Of a stretch of DNA of 64,000 nt, positions 11,530 to 21,888 are shown piece after piece. The position numbers and the translations under genes were made by a program. How positions within the stretch are numbered: position 1 is the first letter of the stretch; each line of letters opens with the position of its first letter. The notes under the pieces were generated by a model. It did no database searches and was not told the DNA's origin. It saw only the letters and a list, made by a program, of their open reading frames with translations. The stretch covers positions 1 through 64,000 of the forward strand of contig NZ_QMEV01000016.1 of assembly GCF_003284935.1 (NCBI RefSeq). Direction: 5' to 3'. This stretch comes from Mycobacterium colombiense. Lineage in GTDB: Bacteria > Actinomycetota > Actinomycetes > Mycobacteriales > Mycobacteriaceae.

Positions 11530-12750
11530 TTAAGACCCGCCCAGCTGGCTGGTGCGTTCCACCGACAATTCGTGGGCCAGCAACTCGGCGAAAGTGAAAG
11601 TGCCAGTGGGCCGGTCGTTCTTGCCCAACAAATACAGTCGCTTGACCGCGGCCAGGATTCCTTCGGCGATGGCATCACGGGTCTGCGTTGAGACCAGCAT
11701 CGAGCGATCACGCGGGTTGGTGATGTAGCCGACGTCGACCTGCACCGTCGGCATCCGGGTCAGGCGCAGCAGATCCCACGTCCGGCCGTGCGTGCGGCAG
11801 TCTCGTAAACCGGTGCGGGCCACCACTTCCCGCTGGATGAAGTCGGCCAGATTACGCCCGATGGTGGACACCGAGCCGTGCGAGTTTCCGAAGTGAAACG
11901 ACGCCACCCCGTTGGCGGCGGGGCTGATCTGACTCTCGCAGCGCAGGCTGATCATCAGATCGGCGCCGACATTGTTGGCGGTGGCGGCGCGTTCGGCATC
12001 CAGCGGACTGCGATTGACCGGTCGCGACAGGAAGGTCTCCATGCCGATCGCGGCCATCCGTCCCTCGAGCCGGCTGGCCAAGTCCCACAACACATCTGCT
12101 TCGCTGACCGGTCCGGACGGGCCCTGCATGATGGCGCCGTGGTCCGCTCCGCCGCGGCCCGGATCGATGATGATCCGCTTGCCCGACAGCTTGGGACCCG
12201 AGGAGCGAACGAGCTCCTCTTCGCGGAGCGCGTGCGGCGATCCGCCGCTGACCCGTGAACTCAGGAAGTGAAAGGAGCGCAACGTTTCCGGGCCGCAGAT
12301 CCCGTCGGCGGAAAGCCCGTATTCGCGCTGATACGACATCAACGCGTTGTGGGTCTGCAGCCCGAAGTATCCGTCGACCAGGCCGGTGTAGAAACCCAGA
12401 TCCTGTAGGCGGGCCTGCAGGGTGGCCACGTCGTCACCGAACAGCGGGGCACCGAACTGGTGGTAGAGCGTGCGGGCGCCCAGCCGGTACGACGCCTCCT
12501 TGAGTGCCCGGTAGGTCGCCTCACCGACGATGCCGTCCACCAGCAGGCCGCGGTGTTGCTGGAAAGCGCGCACCGCCTGGTCGAGTTCGGCGTCGAAGAC
12601 TTCGAGGGCCACCTGCCGGCCGGTGTTGAGATCGTCCTCGGAGCTATCGAGCAGGCCCAGGGAGGCCAGTGTCGCCCGGATCTCGGTCACAGCGGCGCCG
12701 TGGTCGCCACAGCGCAGCGCGTCGCCGTATTCGCGGCGCGGACTCGACAT
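11530..12750 (-). CDS. cwlM: CwlM, pseudo-amidase regulator of peptidoglycan synthesis
   Basis: In mycobacteria CwlM is a cytoplasmic protein that, once phosphorylated by PknB, stimulates MurA and also interacts with MurJ. The 406-residue product has two peptidoglycan-binding-1-type repeats (about 10-80 and 95-160) and an Amidase_3 domain (about 185-370). Key zinc-site residues are changed: the usual DPGHGG reads DPGRGG (about 193-198) and the catalytic Glu of the VE-G-F-N motif is Asp (QVDVGYITNP, about 337-346), so it should be inactive. A C-terminal TGTFTF (about 379-384) matches the known phosphothreonine region. No signal peptide. murJ lies in the same cluster. Confidence 0.95.
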   Translation of the reverse strand: MSSPRREYGDALRCGDHGAAVTEIRATLASLGLLDSSEDDLNTGRQVALEVFDAELDQAVRAFQQHRGLLVDGIVGEATYRALKEASYRLGARTLYHQFGAPLFGDDVATLQARLQDLGFYTGLVDGYFGLQTHNALMSYQREYGLSADGICGPETLRSFHFLSSRVSGGSPHALREEELVRSSGPKLSGKRIIIDPGRGGADHGAIMQGPSGPVSEADVLWDLASRLEGRMAAIGMETFLSRPVNRSPLDAERAATANNVGADLMISLRCESQISPAANGVASFHFGNSHGSVSTIGRNLADFIQREVVARTGLRDCRTHGRTWDLLRLTRMPTVQVDVGYITNPRDRSMLVSTQTRDAIAEGILAAVKRLYLLGKNDRPTGTFTFAELLAHELSVERTSQLGGS

Positions 12751-12882
12751 ACAGGGGGCCCTCCGGGACTAACTGACGAGCTCAAAAATGGGCAACAGCT
12801 AACCGTATTGTCGCAGACGCTTCGTCAATTCGGGAAAACCCCAGGCCATGCGCGGGGCGTGGTGCGACGAATCAAATGAAGA

Positions 12883-13236
12883 TCAGCCGAGGTTGGGAAC
12901 CGCGTCCGAGAGCTCGCGCAGCAATGCCGCCTTGCCCTTGGCGCCGACGATCCGCTTCACCGGCTGCCCGTCTTTGAACAGGATCAGGGTGGGGATGGAG
13001 ACGACCTGAAAGTTCTGCGCGGTTTCGGGGTTGGCGTCCACGTCGAGCTTGGCGACGGTGAGCTGTTCACCCCGCTCGCTGGCGATCTCTTCGAGGACCG
13101 GCGCCACCATCTTGCAGGGGCCGCACCACGTTGCCCAAAAGTCAACCAGCACAGGCTTATTGCTGGATAAGACGTCGGTGGAAAAAGACGCGTCAGAGAC
13201 TTCTATTGTGGCCCCGGCTTTTTCGGCGTCGGTCAT
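12883..13236 (-). CDS. trxC: Thioredoxin
   Basis: Thioredoxin is the small dithiol electron carrier reduced by thioredoxin reductase. The 117-residue product has the active-site motif WCGPC (in [17 protein letters not shown]) and the conserved cis-proline loop ([10 protein letters not shown]). ATG at 13236 overlaps the trxB stop as ATGA, so reductase and substrate are translationally coupled. The gene name follows M. tuberculosis usage (Rv3914 trxC); trxA is used in other genera. The trxB-trxC pair sits next to sigM, and SigM/SigH-type control is known elsewhere, but no matching promoter was identified here. Confidence 0.96.
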   Translation of the reverse strand: MTDAEKAGATIEVSDASFSTDVLSSNKPVLVDFWATWCGPCKMVAPVLEEIASERGEQLTVAKLDVDANPETAQNFQVVSIPTLILFKDGQPVKRIVGAKGKAALLRELSDAVPNLG

Positions 13237-14243
13237 CGCGGTGCTCCAATCAATGTGTCGGTACTGCCAGGAAATTCGGTGGCGTCGCCTTGGGCGGCGG
13301 CGCTGTTTTCTTCGTGGTCGGCGAGCCAGCGTTCGGCGTCGATGGCCGCCGAGCAGCCGCTGCCCGCGGCGGTGATGGCTTGACGGTAGGTGCGATCCAC
13401 CAGGTCCCCGGCGGCGAACACCCCCTCCATCGAGGTACTCGTGGTCCGACCCTGCACCAGCACATAACCGTCGGGATCGGTCTGGACAACATCGCGCACC
13501 AACTCCGACCGCGGATCATGCCCGATGGCCACGAACACCCCGCTCACCGGCAACGTCGACACCACACCGCTGCGCGTGTCACGCACCCGCAAACCCGTCA
13601 CCGTGGACTCACCCTCGACCGCCTCGACCGCCGCATTGGTCACGAAGGCGATCTTGTCGTTGGCCCTGGCCCGCTCCAGCATGATCCGCGAGGCGCGAAA
13701 CTCCTGGCGCCGATGCACCACCGTCACACTGCGGGCAAACCGGGTCAAAAACGTCGCCTCCTCCATCGCCGAATCCCCACCCCCGATCACCGCAATGTCT
13801 TGATCCTTGAAAAAGAACCCATCACACGTCGCACACGAGGACACACCCCGACCCAACAACTCCTGCTCCCCGGGCACCCCCAAATACCGGGCCGCAGCAC
13901 CCATGGCCAAAATCACCGCCCGCGCCCGCACCGTCTCACCCTCAGCCGTGGTCACCGACTTCACCGGCCCCGCCAACGACACCGACTCGACGTCTTCCAT
14001 CCGCAGATCCGCCCCAAAACGCAACGCCTGCTCACGCATCTGATCCATCAACTCCGGACCCGTGATCCCATCCCGAAACCCCGGGAAATTCTCCACCTCA
14101 GTCGTCGTCATCAACGCCCCACCAAACGACGTCCCCTCAAACACCACCGGCGCCAACTGCGCCCGCGCCGCATACAACGCCGCGGTATACCCAGCAGGAC
14201 CCGAACCAATAACGACCACGTCATGCACAGTGTCGGCGGTCAT
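13233..14243 (-). CDS. trxB: Thioredoxin reductase
   Basis: TrxB is an FAD/NADPH enzyme that reduces thioredoxin. The 336-residue product has the FAD dinucleotide fold ([16 protein letters not shown], about 12-27), the redox-active CATC motif ([11 protein letters not shown]), the NADPH motif ([11 protein letters not shown]) and the C-terminal FAD motif ([10 protein letters not shown]). ATG 14243 starts [13 protein letters not shown]. Codon use is odd: from roughly 13440 to 14240 the coding strand is G/T-rich with many GGT, GTG, GGG, TTT and GAT codons, unlike trxC and the first ~200 nt at its 3' end, hinting at an imported segment. Confidence 0.97.
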   Translation of the reverse strand: MTADTVHDVVVIGSGPAGYTAALYAARAQLAPVVFEGTSFGGALMTTTEVENFPGFRDGITGPELMDQMREQALRFGADLRMEDVESVSLAGPVKSVTTAEGETVRARAVILAMGAAARYLGVPGEQELLGRGVSSCATCDGFFFKDQDIAVIGGGDSAMEEATFLTRFARSVTVVHRRQEFRASRIMLERARANDKIAFVTNAAVEAVEGESTVTGLRVRDTRSGVVSTLPVSGVFVAIGHDPRSELVRDVVQTDPDGYVLVQGRTTSTSMEGVFAAGDLVDRTYRQAITAAGSGCSAAIDAERWLADHEENSAAAQGDATEFPGSTDTLIGAPR

Positions 14244-14335
14244 GAAAACCTTTCACGCGATGATCTCTAAATCTGAGTAAACGCCAGCGTAGGCACGGCT
14301 GTTCCCGGGAGTGTCGCCCCGCCCATGGCACCACA

Positions 14336-15097
14336 TTAGGGGCGGGGGACCTGGGTGTTGGCCAGTAGCCCGGTATCGGCCGCGCTGCAGTTCGGGGAGA
14401 CCGCGAACACCGCCAGAAGGTGGGGGCTGTCGCCCGGGATCACCAGCACGATGCCGGGGCGCGCGTTGATCTCGACCGGTCGCGCACCCAGGATCTGCGT
14501 GGACGCCGGATAGCCGAGGCCGGTGAGGCAAGAGGCGCGCCGCGGCGGATCGCCAAGGGCGCCGTAATCAGGGCTGCGGTCGAGCAGGCCGAGGATCTCG
14601 TTCTGTGACAGCGGGATCTGCATCGGCGGCGTCGACAGCGTGATGTGCTGGATGTCGCCGGGGGTGTCCGGGGCGGGTTCGGGTGCGTGGAGGAGCGCGA
14701 CGGTGCCGAAGCCGATCGCGGCGAGCGCCGCGCACAGCCCGGCGGCCGCGGCGATGGTGCGGGCCGAGCGGGTGTGTGGGCGGGCGGTGTGAGTGGCCGG
14801 TCCGGCGGGTCCGGGATCCGCCGAGCGCAGCGCCGCGGAAATCCGGCCGACCACCTCGGGGGGCGCGTCGGGTGCCGAGCCGGGATCGGCGCCGGCGGCG
14901 GCGACGTCGCGCCGGACCTGATTCAGGGCGTCCAGCACGCCGGCGGCGCGCGGATCGGCGCGGATTTGCCTGCGGACGCGGGCCGCGTCCGCGTCGTCGA
15001 GGATTCCGGCTTGCAGGTCGGCGAGCAGCTCGACGGTCAGCGGTGGGTCTGATCCCGCACTGTGGTGATCCGCCGCGTCGTTGTCCGCCACATCCAT
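14336..15097 (-). CDS. rsmA: Anti-sigma-M factor (Rv3912/RsmA-like), membrane-anchored
   Basis: In M. tuberculosis the product of the gene after sigM (Rv3912) binds and inhibits SigM. This 253-residue homologue has an N-terminal cytoplasmic region with an anti-sigma-like segment (LTVELLADLQAGILDDADAARV), one transmembrane helix at about residues 114-136 (TIAAAAGLCAALAAIGFGTVALL), and an extracytoplasmic C-terminal domain with two cysteines (ASCLTGLGY and SPNCSAADTG) that could form a disulfide. Located 71 nt downstream of sigM on the same strand. Release of SigM would require regulated proteolysis or redox change, which cannot be read here. Confidence 0.85.
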   Translation of the reverse strand: MDVADNDAADHHSAGSDPPLTVELLADLQAGILDDADAARVRRQIRADPRAAGVLDALNQVRRDVAAAGADPGSAPDAPPEVVGRISAALRSADPGPAGPATHTARPHTRSARTIAAAAGLCAALAAIGFGTVALLHAPEPAPDTPGDIQHITLSTPPMQIPLSQNEILGLLDRSPDYGALGDPPRRASCLTGLGYPASTQILGARPVEINARPGIVLVIPGDSPHLLAVFAVSPNCSAADTGLLANTQVPRP

Positions 15098-15168
15098 CGG
15101 ACCCAGTGTCCGTCATGCACGCGCCTATGGCCACGCGTGGCCCGGCGGGGCGGCCGCCTACCCGGTGG

Positions 15169-15756
15169 TCAGCCCTGGCCGGCCGCGGTGTCGGGCAGGG
15201 CGTGTGCGCCGGCGTTGAGGTAGCCCAGCAGTTCGGCGAGCCGGACCCGTCCGCGCGCGCAGCGGCTCTTGACCGTGCCTTCGGCGACGCCGAGCAGCCG
15301 GGCGGTGTCGGCCACCGAGTAGCCCTGCATGTCGACGGCCACCACCGCTGCCCGCTGCTCGACGGGAAGCCGCATCAACGCGCGCTGCACGGCCATGGTG
15401 GTTTCGACCTGGGCCGTGCGATCGGCCACCGGATAGATGTCTTCCAGCGGGACGGTCGGGTGCGCTTTGGTGCGGCGCAGCCGGTCCAGACACGCGTTGA
15501 CGACGATGCGGTGCAGCCAGCTGCCGACGGCGGCGTCGTGCCGGAACGCGCCCGCGCCGCGGTGCGCCGAGAGCATGGCGTCTTGCAGCGCGTCCTCCGC
15601 GTCCTCCGGGGTGCGCGTGGTCAGCCGGGCGAGCCGGTGCAGGTGTCGCTGATGACGTCCGAACAGCTCGCCGAAGGCGTAACGGTCGCCGGCCACATGG
15701 GCTGCCAGCAGCTCGGCGTCGCTGCGCTCACGCTTGGCGTTTCTCCCGAAGCCCAC
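15169..15756 (-). CDS. sigM: ECF RNA polymerase sigma factor SigM
   Basis: SigM is an ECF sigma factor that in M. tuberculosis drives a small regulon including esxE/esxF and other ESX-related genes. The 195-residue product has sigma region 2 (about 20-90, DAEDALQDAMLSAHRGAGAF), a short linker and region 4 (about 115-175) with the HTH YSVADTARLLGVAEGTVKSRC. GTG start at 15756. Followed by its anti-sigma gene. The M. tuberculosis targets esxE and esxF are not present near pcnA in this window, so the local regulon may differ. Confidence 0.94.
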   Translation of the reverse strand: MGFGRNAKRERSDAELLAAHVAGDRYAFGELFGRHQRHLHRLARLTTRTPEDAEDALQDAMLSAHRGAGAFRHDAAVGSWLHRIVVNACLDRLRRTKAHPTVPLEDIYPVADRTAQVETTMAVQRALMRLPVEQRAAVVAVDMQGYSVADTARLLGVAEGTVKSRCARGRVRLAELLGYLNAGAHALPDTAAGQG

Positions 15757-15832
15757 GGCCGGACAGTAACCAATTGCGTATGGCGCGGCACTTCACTCGC
15801 AAGCCCCGATGTGAGTCGCCGAAAGCTCGGGA

Positions 15833-18800
15833 CTAGGACGCGGCCTGGACCGTGATCTCCGAGAAGCCGGCCTGGCTCTTGCCGTTGGTGGATCCGAGCG
15901 TCGAGATCCAGACCAGCAGATTCGACGTCGGCGAGCCGGCGCGGACCGGGATCACGTTGTGGCCCGGCTTGAGCGTGAAGGCCGGGGCCAACACGGTCGT
16001 GTCGTTGAGGCTGGACGGCGACGACGAGGACGCCGCGCGGATCTCCACCTTGGTTCCGCTGCTGGGAGTATCGATGCTCACCTGGCCGACCACGGTGGGG
16101 CTGGGCAGCTGCAGGATCAGCCCTTCGCCCTGCTTGAAGCTGGGGAACGGGACGGCGTCGGTATAGACCTCGGTTGCCCAGGCCGTCGAGGGATCGCCGT
16201 CGATGGCCTGCCCGGCCGTGCCGGCGTTGTCGGCGTCGCCGTCGGGGGAGAAGACGGTCGCCTTGGTCGGTTTGACGACGCTGCCCGCGGCGGCGGGCGG
16301 GGCGCTCGAGGACGCCGACGCGGACGACGACGAGGGGCCGTTCAGGCCGAGCTCATCCTTGTTGAGGCCGCCACCGACATTGCCGAAGATCTTGCTCACG
16401 ATCGACGCCAACACGAGCAGGGCCACCACGATGACGGCGAGGCCGGCCCCGACCCCGATGAGCACGTTGCGCCGGCGGCGCGCGAACGCCGCCTGCTCCT
16501 GACCGGGGGAGATCAGCGCCGCCGACGGTGAGGGCGAATCGTCGATCGGGCCGAGCACTTCGGTGCGGTCGGCCACCGCGGTGGCCTGCTGCAGGAGGTT
16601 CAAAAGCGTTGAGGCGCTGCGTATTCCGCCGTCCTCCTGGACCGCTCGGACGGCGACGGCGGAGATCTGGAAGGGGATGTCGCGGTCCAGGGACATGGGT
16701 TCGACGGGGTTGCCGGCCGAGTCGCGTTCGGCCGCCGCGAGTCCGCTGCGCACGCCGCTCTCCAGCAGCGGCCACCGATTGACCAGCAGCGCATAGAGCG
16801 CCGCGCCGATGCCGCGGATGTCGTCTTGCGGGTTGGCGTCGGGCATGGTCGCCGGGTACGCCAGCACCACGTCGCCTTCGATGCTGACCCGCACCCGGCT
16901 GGGGTGGTCGATCGACAGCGCAACGCCTGCGCGGTGGGCGGCGTCGGCGGCGGCGGCCAGCGACTGCATGGCCCGCACGGCGCCCACCGGCGAGGGTGCG
17001 GTGTCGGCCACCTCCTGCAACGAACCGCCCCGAATCCACTCGGAGACCACCAGGCCGCCCGCGCCGGTGTGCACCACGTCGAGCACGCGGGCGATGCCGG
17101 GTTTGTCGATGCGGCTGAGCCGCAGCGTGCGCGACAAGATCTCCTGGAGGACCTCGTCGGGCAGCGCGCCGTCCGGGTCGACGAACGTCAGCGCCACCTG
17201 CCGATCCAGGGCGGTGTCCAGCGCCTGCCAGAACTGCAGCGGCGGGGCGCCGCCGTGGAATACCAGCAGCCGATACCGCCCACCGGCGATCCGGGCGCCG
17301 GGGACCAGGTGCACGTCGTCTCCCGCGGAGTCCGCCGAACGGTCGCGTGGCGGTTCGAACGGGGTCGGCGCGCGCCGGACGTCGCCGCGGATGTTGCCGT
17401 TGGCCTGTTCGGACGGGCGCGCGGTGGACCGCGACGGCTCCTCGGCGGGGATGTCCGGCTGGAAGTCGTCGGCGAGCGGCCGCGGCGTGCCTGAACCCGC
17501 GCCGGATCCAGCGCTGGGGGCTGCGCTTTCCATCGGGCGGTCGGTCACCTCCGGTCCTTTCGCTTGCCGGGCTCGGTTTGCCCGCTCCGGAGGCCTGCGC
17601 CGGATCGGCTCCTGGACCGCATTTACCCCAGGCGGGGACGAATTCCTCTGCTCAGGGTACGTGACCGGGCGCCGGTGAGACGATCGATCCTTCGCACTCG
17701 GATTGCGCGGGCGTGGTCCGCGGCCCGTGATGCGGTACCGCAGGGCGTCCAGCGCCGCCCGCGCCTCGGGCACCTGCGCGCGCAGCATGACCGCGGCGGT
17801 GATCGGCAGCATGATGAGGCCCAGTAGAAACAGGCGGAGCAGGGAACCGGCGCCGCCGCCGCGGGCGGTGAGCTGATCCAGCCCGAGCAGCCGGTCGACC
17901 ACGTGGGCGATCAGCCCGGCGAGCATGGAGGCGGTGAGCGTCACCAGGATGGTCCGCAATTCGGCGACGCCGATCAGGTGGCCGCCGGCGGGCAGCAGGG
18001 CGCGGCGCAGCAACACGTACCCGATGATCGCGCCGGCCAGAAAGCCGACGCCGTTCGCCAATCCCAGAAAGCCGGCCACCAGCTTGGGGTCGTCGGTGAG
18101 GTGCGGCGCCAGCACCGAGCCCAGGATCTTGACGGCCGTGATGACGAGGATGATGACGATCGGCGTCCACGGCTGTTCGCGCGCGTAGAACACCCGCAGC
18201 TGCAGGAGCACCAGGCCGTAGGGGAGCAGGGTGAAGGCCGACAGGGTGATCGCGGCACCCAGGTACCCGGCGTCGACGCCGCCGAAGTGACCGTAGGCGA
18301 ACAGGGCGCTGCCCATCGCCGGACCGCCGACGGTCATGAACGCCACGATCGGGATCAGCGTGATCAGCGTCAGCCGGGTGGCCAGCGACAGGTCGCCGAG
18401 CACGGCCTTGGTGTCGTCGGCGGCGGCGTTGCGGCTCAGCCGCGGCATCACCACGGTCAGCACCGTCACGCCGATCATGCCGAACGGCAGCATCAACACC
18501 AGCCAGGTGTAGTTGTAAATCGCCGGGCCCGACGCCGCCGCGGTGCTGGCGATCTGATTGCCGACGACGAGGCCGAGCTGGCTGATCAGCACGTAGAGCA
18601 CCATCGCGGCGGCCATGGTGCCGAAACGCTTGAGGCGCTGGTCGATTCCCCACAACGGGCGCAGGTCGACGCGCTGGCGGCGCAGCGCCACCAGCAGCAG
18701 CCCGGTTTGGGCGAACACACCGAGCGTGGTGCCCACGGCCAGCACCAGCAGCTTGGCGTTGCCCATGCGGACGGGATCGACCGACAGCTCCCCGGGAACC

Positions 18801-19468
18801 AGCACGTAGATCGCCAGGGTGATCAGGGCGACGACGTTGTTGACGACCGGCGCCCACGCCGTGGGCCCGAACACGTTGCGGGTGTTCAGGATCGCCATGA
18901 ATACCGAGGTCAGGCCGTAGGCGAGGACCTGGGGCAGCAGCAGGTAGGCGAACGCGATGGTCAGCGGCTCGTTGACCTGCGGCGCGCGGCCGAGCATCAG
19001 CCGCACCAACAGCGGGGCGGCCGCCACGGAGAGTGCAGTGGCCACGATCAGCAGCGCCGTCGTCAGCGTGACCAGGCGCCGCACGAAGGCCGCGCCGCCG
19101 TCGGGGTCGCTCTGCTCGGCGCGCGCCAGCACCGGCACGAAGATCGCGGTGAAGGTCGCCTCCAGCACGAGGGCGGCCACCAGGTTGGGCAGCTGATTGG
19201 CCACCGAGAACGCGCTGGACAACGCGGCGCCCAGGATCGCCGCCAGGAGCACCACGCGGGCGAAGCCGGTGAGCCGGCTGATCAGGGTGGCGAACGCCAT
19301 CGCCCACGACCGCGAGACCAGCGCGGAGTCCGACAGCTCGGGGCGGCGCCGGTCGATCTCGGCGGCGACCGGCGGCAGCGGGCCGGTGGGAGGTGAGCCC
19401 GGCCGGGAATGCCGGGCCGGCTCGGGCAGGCGATGGTGGGGATGGGCCTGCCGGTAGGCGGGGCTCAT
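15833..19468 (-). CDS. murJ: MurJ (MviN) lipid II flippase fused to pseudokinase and extracellular domain
   Basis: The product flips lipid II across the plasma membrane and is regulated through a fused pseudokinase that, when phosphorylated, binds FhaA. ATG 19468 overlaps the upstream gene's stop as ATGA, giving 1211 residues. Order: MOP-family membrane domain with about 14 helices (about 60-570); disordered linker; kinase-like domain (about 717-960) lacking the VAIK lysine (reads VALTFVD), the HRD (reads LSIDHPSR) and DFG motifs; transmembrane helix (about 1000-1022); Ser-rich linker; C-terminal discoidin/carbohydrate-binding-like domain (about 1060-1211). Matches Rv3910. Confidence 0.95.
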   Translation of the reverse strand: MSPAYRQAHPHHRLPEPARHSRPGSPPTGPLPPVAAEIDRRRPELSDSALVSRSWAMAFATLISRLTGFARVVLLAAILGAALSSAFSVANQLPNLVAALVLEATFTAIFVPVLARAEQSDPDGGAAFVRRLVTLTTALLIVATALSVAAAPLLVRLMLGRAPQVNEPLTIAFAYLLLPQVLAYGLTSVFMAILNTRNVFGPTAWAPVVNNVVALITLAIYVLVPGELSVDPVRMGNAKLLVLAVGTTLGVFAQTGLLLVALRRQRVDLRPLWGIDQRLKRFGTMAAAMVLYVLISQLGLVVGNQIASTAAASGPAIYNYTWLVLMLPFGMIGVTVLTVVMPRLSRNAAADDTKAVLGDLSLATRLTLITLIPIVAFMTVGGPAMGSALFAYGHFGGVDAGYLGAAITLSAFTLLPYGLVLLQLRVFYAREQPWTPIVIILVITAVKILGSVLAPHLTDDPKLVAGFLGLANGVGFLAGAIIGYVLLRRALLPAGGHLIGVAELRTILVTLTASMLAGLIAHVVDRLLGLDQLTARGGGAGSLLRLFLLGLIMLPITAAVMLRAQVPEARAALDALRYRITGRGPRPRNPSAKDRSSHRRPVTYPEQRNSSPPGVNAVQEPIRRRPPERANRARQAKGPEVTDRPMESAAPSAGSGAGSGTPRPLADDFQPDIPAEEPSRSTARPSEQANGNIRGDVRRAPTPFEPPRDRSADSAGDDVHLVPGARIAGGRYRLLVFHGGAPPLQFWQALDTALDRQVALTFVDPDGALPDEVLQEILSRTLRLSRIDKPGIARVLDVVHTGAGGLVVSEWIRGGSLQEVADTAPSPVGAVRAMQSLAAAADAAHRAGVALSIDHPSRVRVSIEGDVVLAYPATMPDANPQDDIRGIGAALYALLVNRWPLLESGVRSGLAAAERDSAGNPVEPMSLDRDIPFQISAVAVRAVQEDGGIRSASTLLNLLQQATAVADRTEVLGPIDDSPSPSAALISPGQEQAAFARRRRNVLIGVGAGLAVIVVALLVLASIVSKIFGNVGGGLNKDELGLNGPSSSSASASSSAPPAAAGSVVKPTKATVFSPDGDADNAGTAGQAIDGDPSTAWATEVYTDAVPFPSFKQGEGLILQLPSPTVVGQVSIDTPSSGTKVEIRAASSSSPSSLNDTTVLAPAFTLKPGHNVIPVRAGSPTSNLLVWISTLGSTNGKSQAGFSEITVQAAS

Positions 19469-21888
19469 ACTCGGTGCTCTTCTTCGACCGGGGCTTGATC
19501 CACGCCTTCGTCCGGGTCGTCGCGGGCCTCGCCGGCTTCGGCGGTGTGCCGTGCGTCGGGCGGGTCGGGGCGGTCCAGGTCGGCGGGGTCGGGCTGGCCG
19601 CGGAAGCGGTGCCACAGCCGTCGGCCGGCCAGCAGAACGAGGACCGCGGCCGCGGACAGCGTGATGGCGAACAGGACCTTGCCGTAGGCGTTGGAGTGGA
19701 CCGATAGCCGTACCGGCTCGCCCAGCCGCAGGCCGTCGGGGGTGCGCAGCGTCGCGTCGACGGCGACGCGCTGGGTGAAGTTCACTTCGACGGGAATGCG
19801 CAGCGGCAGGTATCCGGGCGGCAGTTCGATCTGACCGATGTCGGTGACGTTCATGCCCGGCGGCGCGTCGACGTGCAGGCGCACCCGGATCGGAACGGCC
19901 AGGCCGTTGTGCAGCGCCAGCGGCAGCGGGCTGTGCTCGGTGGCCAGGGTGTACGAGCCGCCCGGGTTGACGATCGTCACCGCGCCGAACAGGTCGTTGA
20001 TCGTTTTGCTGACGACCGCCAGGCGTTGCTGAGCCAGGCCGTTGCGGGTGTCTGGCGGTTCGGACTGGCTCAGCGCGCGCAGCATGTCCTCGCGCAGCGG
20101 CGCGGTGTACTGGACGCCGGTCAGCCCGGTGCGCTCATCGGTCATCAACGACGACGTCAGCCCCCACAGCCGGCCGACCTGGCTGGCGATGCCGGCGGTG
20201 AGGTCGTCGCTGAACTGGCCGCGCGGGGAGCCGCCGCCGCCGACCTGACCCGCGGATCCGTTGCGGCCCTGGACGGCCTGGTTCGCCTCGGCGATCGCCG
20301 CCGGCAGCGGGCGCGGCACCGCCAGGCCCGACCGGATGGTGGTGGTCAGGGCGGTCAAGATGACCTGGGCGTCATCGGCCTGCAGACTCCACGTCGTCGG
20401 CGGCACCAGGATCTGCGTGCGCGGCTCGTCACGCCGTAGCGCGTGCCAGAAGATCGACCCCAAAGCGTCCTGGCGGCGCGCGGTCACCGAATCGTGGCCC
20501 AGCCGGACGGTCAGTGACGAGTCCAGATACGTCGGCGCCTCGGGGGCGATGCCCGCGCCGGCGAGGGCGGCGCCGACGGCGGGGTCGAACGGTGCCAGTG
20601 CGACTTGCGGGGACAACCGCCGGGGAGCGGTGTCGACGCCTGTGGTGGAGCCCTGTGCGTCGGTGGCCGACAAGTCGGCGGCGGCGATCGCGACGGTGTT
20701 GTCGTTGGCGCCGAGCAGCTTCACCGCGCGGTCGGTCAGGGGGCCGTCGGGCACCAGCGTGGCGCCGCGGGCGGAGGAGACGTCCAGGATTTTGTCGATG
20801 ATGCCGTTGGCGCTCGTGGTGGCGATGGCGCTGAGGCCGGGATCGTTGACGCGCTGCACGGCATCCAGATCGGCCTGCGCGTAGGGGAGCGGAGCCACGC
20901 AGGTCCGGTGCGCCAGCGCGCGCAAGCGGTTCAGCCATTCGGTCGCGGTCGCCTGCCCCGCGCCGGGGTGGGTGGGGCTGCCCGGGAGCTGACCGGCGCC
21001 GTCGGGGGAGTTGGATACGACGTAGCCGGCGGTCATCGCGTTGACGGTGACCAGCAGATCCGGGTCGATCGCCAAACACAGCGCGCGGCCGACCGCGCCG
21101 TCGGGGTCGACGTCGTGGCTGGTGGCGACTTCGGCCGAGGCCAGCAGGATGTCCAGCCGGCCGCCGCTGGCCAACGAGGTGGCCAGGTCGTCGTCGACCA
21201 ACCGCACCGGGATGGTTCCGCCCGGCACCCCGGGCGCCAGCCGCGGTCGGTCGGCCAGCGGCCACAGCATGGTCATCGAGACGGGTTTGGAGGTGTCGGG
21301 CGCGACGGCGGAACTGATGTCGTCGGCGCGATCGGGCGGCACCCCCACCACGGGAAGCAGGAAGCGCGCGTTGTCCAACCGCGCGGGGGCGCCGTAGTCG
21401 GGCGTGCCGTTGACGTTGACCAGGACCGGGTAGATGCCGGGCTTTTCCACCCCGAGCGACGGCTTGGCCAGTGCCCGCAGCGGGGCGGACAGGGTGAACC
21501 CGACCTCTTGCCCGCGTTGCAGTTCGGGCGCCACGGTGAGGAAATCGGCGGCGGCCTGGTAGCCGTCGGTGTCGCCGTCCAGGGTGGTGCGCAGGCCCGC
21601 GGAGGCGGTGACGGCGCCCGCGTGCTCGAGCCGGACCATGACGTCGCGGACCGGGCGGTCGCCGATGTTGGTCACCATGCCGCTGACGGTCACGACGGGC
21701 GGACTGGTCGTGGTGACCACGTCCGGGGTGACTTGATCGATGCGGACGCGGACAAACGGCGTCACCCCGGGCTCGCCGGCCGCCGCGCGCTGAATCACCG
21801 GGCCGGTGAGTGCCGCGAGTCCGGCCATGATGGCGAGCACGGCGGCGACGCGCGCCAGGCCGGCCCAACGCAGACGCGGAGCTGTCAC
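19465..21888 (-). CDS. DUF6049-type membrane-anchored protein (Rv3909-like)
   Basis: GTG 21888 is chosen because it overlaps the mutT4 stop (GTGA) and places a signal-anchor helix at residues 8-28 ([21 protein letters not shown]). The 807-residue product is then largely extracytoplasmic: a beta-rich N-terminal region ([15 protein letters not shown]), a long central domain with poorly characterised function, a second beta-sandwich region, a C-terminal transmembrane helix (about 737-757, [18 protein letters not shown]) and an acidic cytoplasmic tail. Overlap with murJ at the 3' end and constant linkage to it suggest a role in cell-wall assembly; no enzymatic motif seen. Confidence 0.9.
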   Translation of the reverse strand: MTAPRLRWAGLARVAAVLAIMAGLAALTGPVIQRAAAGEPGVTPFVRVRIDQVTPDVVTTTSPPVVTVSGMVTNIGDRPVRDVMVRLEHAGAVTASAGLRTTLDGDTDGYQAAADFLTVAPELQRGQEVGFTLSAPLRALAKPSLGVEKPGIYPVLVNVNGTPDYGAPARLDNARFLLPVVGVPPDRADDISSAVAPDTSKPVSMTMLWPLADRPRLAPGVPGGTIPVRLVDDDLATSLASGGRLDILLASAEVATSHDVDPDGAVGRALCLAIDPDLLVTVNAMTAGYVVSNSPDGAGQLPGSPTHPGAGQATATEWLNRLRALAHRTCVAPLPYAQADLDAVQRVNDPGLSAIATTSANGIIDKILDVSSARGATLVPDGPLTDRAVKLLGANDNTVAIAAADLSATDAQGSTTGVDTAPRRLSPQVALAPFDPAVGAALAGAGIAPEAPTYLDSSLTVRLGHDSVTARRQDALGSIFWHALRRDEPRTQILVPPTTWSLQADDAQVILTALTTTIRSGLAVPRPLPAAIAEANQAVQGRNGSAGQVGGGGSPRGQFSDDLTAGIASQVGRLWGLTSSLMTDERTGLTGVQYTAPLREDMLRALSQSEPPDTRNGLAQQRLAVVSKTINDLFGAVTIVNPGGSYTLATEHSPLPLALHNGLAVPIRVRLHVDAPPGMNVTDIGQIELPPGYLPLRIPVEVNFTQRVAVDATLRTPDGLRLGEPVRLSVHSNAYGKVLFAITLSAAAVLVLLAGRRLWHRFRGQPDPADLDRPDPPDARHTAEAGEARDDPDEGVDQAPVEEEHRV

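Noticed and set aside
13131..14270. Long plus-strand open frame opposite trxC/trxB
   Set aside because: It is antisense to clearly identified trxC and trxB, reads as His/Arg/Pro-rich nonsense and has no ribosome-binding site; a by-product of high GC and the skewed trxB codon use.
17903..19396. Long plus-strand frame opposite murJ
   Set aside because: Gln/His/Gly-rich translation with no domain; antisense to the MurJ membrane domain.
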